A stretch of DNA of 64,000 nucleotides from Maribacter sp. 1_MG-2023 (lineage in GTDB: Bacteria > Bacteroidota > Bacteroidia > Flavobacteriales > Flavobacteriaceae). Made by a program: the position numbers and the translations under genes. Below are positions 63,347 to 64,000 of this stretch, one piece after another (position 1 is the first letter of the stretch; every line of letters begins with the position of its first letter). The notes under the pieces were generated by a model. It ran no database searches. It was not told the DNA's origin and saw nothing but the letters and a program-made list of their open reading frames with translations. Where the stretch lies: positions 558,001 to 622,000 of the forward strand of contig NZ_JAUOPN010000001.1 of NCBI RefSeq assembly GCF_030547005.1, read 5' to 3'.

Positions 63347-63362
63347 GCTTTTTCTAAAGTAA
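63338..63362. terminator. Possible weak bidirectional terminator
   Basis: TTACTTTA (63338-63345) and TAAAGTAA (63355-63362) pair around a 9-nt loop. The stem overlaps the end of the LytTR gene and is AT-rich, so it is weak. It sits between convergent genes. Confidence 0.3.
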
Positions 63363-63365
63363 TAA

Positions 63366-63779
63366 TCACCAATTTTCGTGGTAAATTTTTTTAAATATTT
63401 CTGCTAGCTGAACTTTGTTTACCGGCTTTACTACGTACCCAGTAAGCTCTTCAAAATTAGAAGCTCTTTTAACATCGCTATCGCGCATAGATGAGCTGAC
63501 CATGTAAATATTAATGTTATTAATAATTTTAGGTTTTAGTTTTTTGAATTCGTTTAAAAAGCCCCAGCCATCTAAAAATGGCATATTTATATCTAAAAAT
63601 ATAACCTCGGGTAGTTCTACTTTCTCCTCAGTACATTTTGTAATATATTCAACAGCTTGTTCCCCATCGGTAAATGTTGAAACTACCAATTCTTTTGAAA
63701 TTTGATGAATTGTCTTTTGCATTAAATACAAATACAGTTCATCGTCATCGACTAGCAATATGTTTGGTTTTGTGTTCAT
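63366..63779 (-). CDS. Single-domain response regulator
   Basis: The 137-aa receiver has the acidic pair D11-D12-D13 (ILLVDDDELYLY), D63 (IFLDINMPFLDGWGFL), a Ser-Ser at the T position (MVSSSM) and K of VVKPVNK. No output domain is present. It lies 2 bp after the kinase fragment on the same strand, so they are a kinase/receiver pair, separate from the H-NOX operon and convergent to it. Confidence 0.92.
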   Translation of the reverse strand: MNTKPNILLVDDDELYLYLMQKTIHQISKELVVSTFTDGEQAVEYITKCTEEKVELPEVIFLDINMPFLDGWGFLNEFKKLKPKIINNINIYMVSSSMRDSDVKRASNFEELTGYVVKPVNKVQLAEIFKKIYHENW

Positions 63780-63781
63780 TT

Positions 63782-64000
63782 TTAGAATATTAATTTAAAC
63801 GTTGTGCCTACTCCTATTTTACTATCTATTGTTATGGTTGCGTTAAGTGCTTCTAGTTGAGATTTTACCAAGAATAATCCCATACCCTTGCCTGATATAT
63901 TTCTATGAAATCTTTTATAAAGTTTAAAGACATTTTCTCCGTGTCTTTCTAGATTTAATCCTATTCCATTATCTCGTACATACAACACCCTTTGCATATT
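63782..64000 (-). CDS. Histidine kinase, C-terminal ATPase end, cut by the window edge
   Basis: Seventy-two residues are readable and the frame stays open at base 64000. They contain the HATPase G1 box (VRDNGIGLN), the F-box region (FKLYKRFHRNI) and G2 (GKGMGLFLVKSQLEAL), then GVGTTFKLIF as the C-terminus. The rest of the kinase is beyond the window. The visible ATG at 63997 is internal. It is the likely partner of the receiver at 63366. Confidence 0.88.
   Translation of the reverse strand, partial: NMQRVLYVRDNGIGLNLERHGENVFKLYKRFHRNISGKGMGLFLVKSQLEALNATITIDSKIGVGTTFKLIF

Noticed and set aside
1-64000. CRISPR array or phage region
   Set aside because: No set of short regularly spaced repeats and no phage structural or Cas genes were found on reading both strands.

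Overview
The window reads as the chromosome of a marine member of the Flavobacteriaceae (Bacteroidota). The evidence is strong AT bias, little Shine-Dalgarno signal, repeated Bacteroidota-type promoters (TTTG about 16-20 nt upstream of TAnnTTTG), many flavobacterial protein families (DUF4105, DUF2795, CarboxypepD_reg, PPIase lipoprotein/SurA/MoxR string) and a zeaxanthin-type carotenoid cluster. I see no phage, transposon, plasmid function or CRISPR. Starts were moved downstream of the longest frame where that frame opened with TTG/GTG in a promoter or in a neighbour.

Layout. 1-7.9 kb, minus strand: partial M14 carboxypeptidase, HisKA_2-type sensor kinase, SecA, DUF2795 protein, cobalamin adenosyltransferase, small membrane protein, shortened methyltransferase-like protein. 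8.5-9.5 kb: a tandem duplication of a secreted 86-aa protein with its promoter. 9.6-16.3 kb: Uup ABC-F ATPase, DUF4105 protein, pyruvate carboxylase. 16.7-22.2 kb, plus: PssA, DinB-like protein, amine oxidase, tRNA-dihydrouridine synthase, B12-type radical SAM enzyme. 22.3-31.7 kb: Tat-exported PhoD-like lipoprotein, GyrI-like/MFS/DUF4345 run, envelope group kdsD-tatC-AhpD-like-lptB, RecQ. 31.7-38.8 kb: CarboxypepD_reg protein, RluF-type synthase, serine hydrolase, two periplasmic PPIase-family proteins, MoxR ATPase. 39.2-46.8 kb: AcnB, a PLP decarboxylase, AcnA and a cysteine-less TlpA-like protein. 46.8-50.4 kb, minus: crtZ-crtB-crtI behind a CarH-like B12-binding MerR regulator. Then tRNA-Leu(GAG). 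50.7-56.6 kb: AraC regulator divergent from a hydroxyproline catabolic cluster. 56.7-64 kb: a dense signalling locus.

The signalling locus is the most notable part. A tightly packed run (57214-63346) encodes an H-NOX/HNOB haem-NO sensor, a four-PAS histidine kinase, a FIST protein (the NosP family), a second histidine kinase with a FIST-partner-like N-terminus, an Hpt protein and a LytTR response regulator. It is preceded by a single-domain receiver whose upstream region has a LytTR-like set of direct repeats at 21-bp pitch. Neither kinase has a receiver domain, so kinase -> single receiver -> Hpt -> LytTR is a plausible relay. A half-site like the repeats also lies upstream of both 86-aa secreted protein genes.

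Cobalamin is a second thread: adenosyltransferase, a B12-binding radical SAM protein and the CarH-like regulator all occur here. All functions come from reading motifs and gene order; no database search was run.
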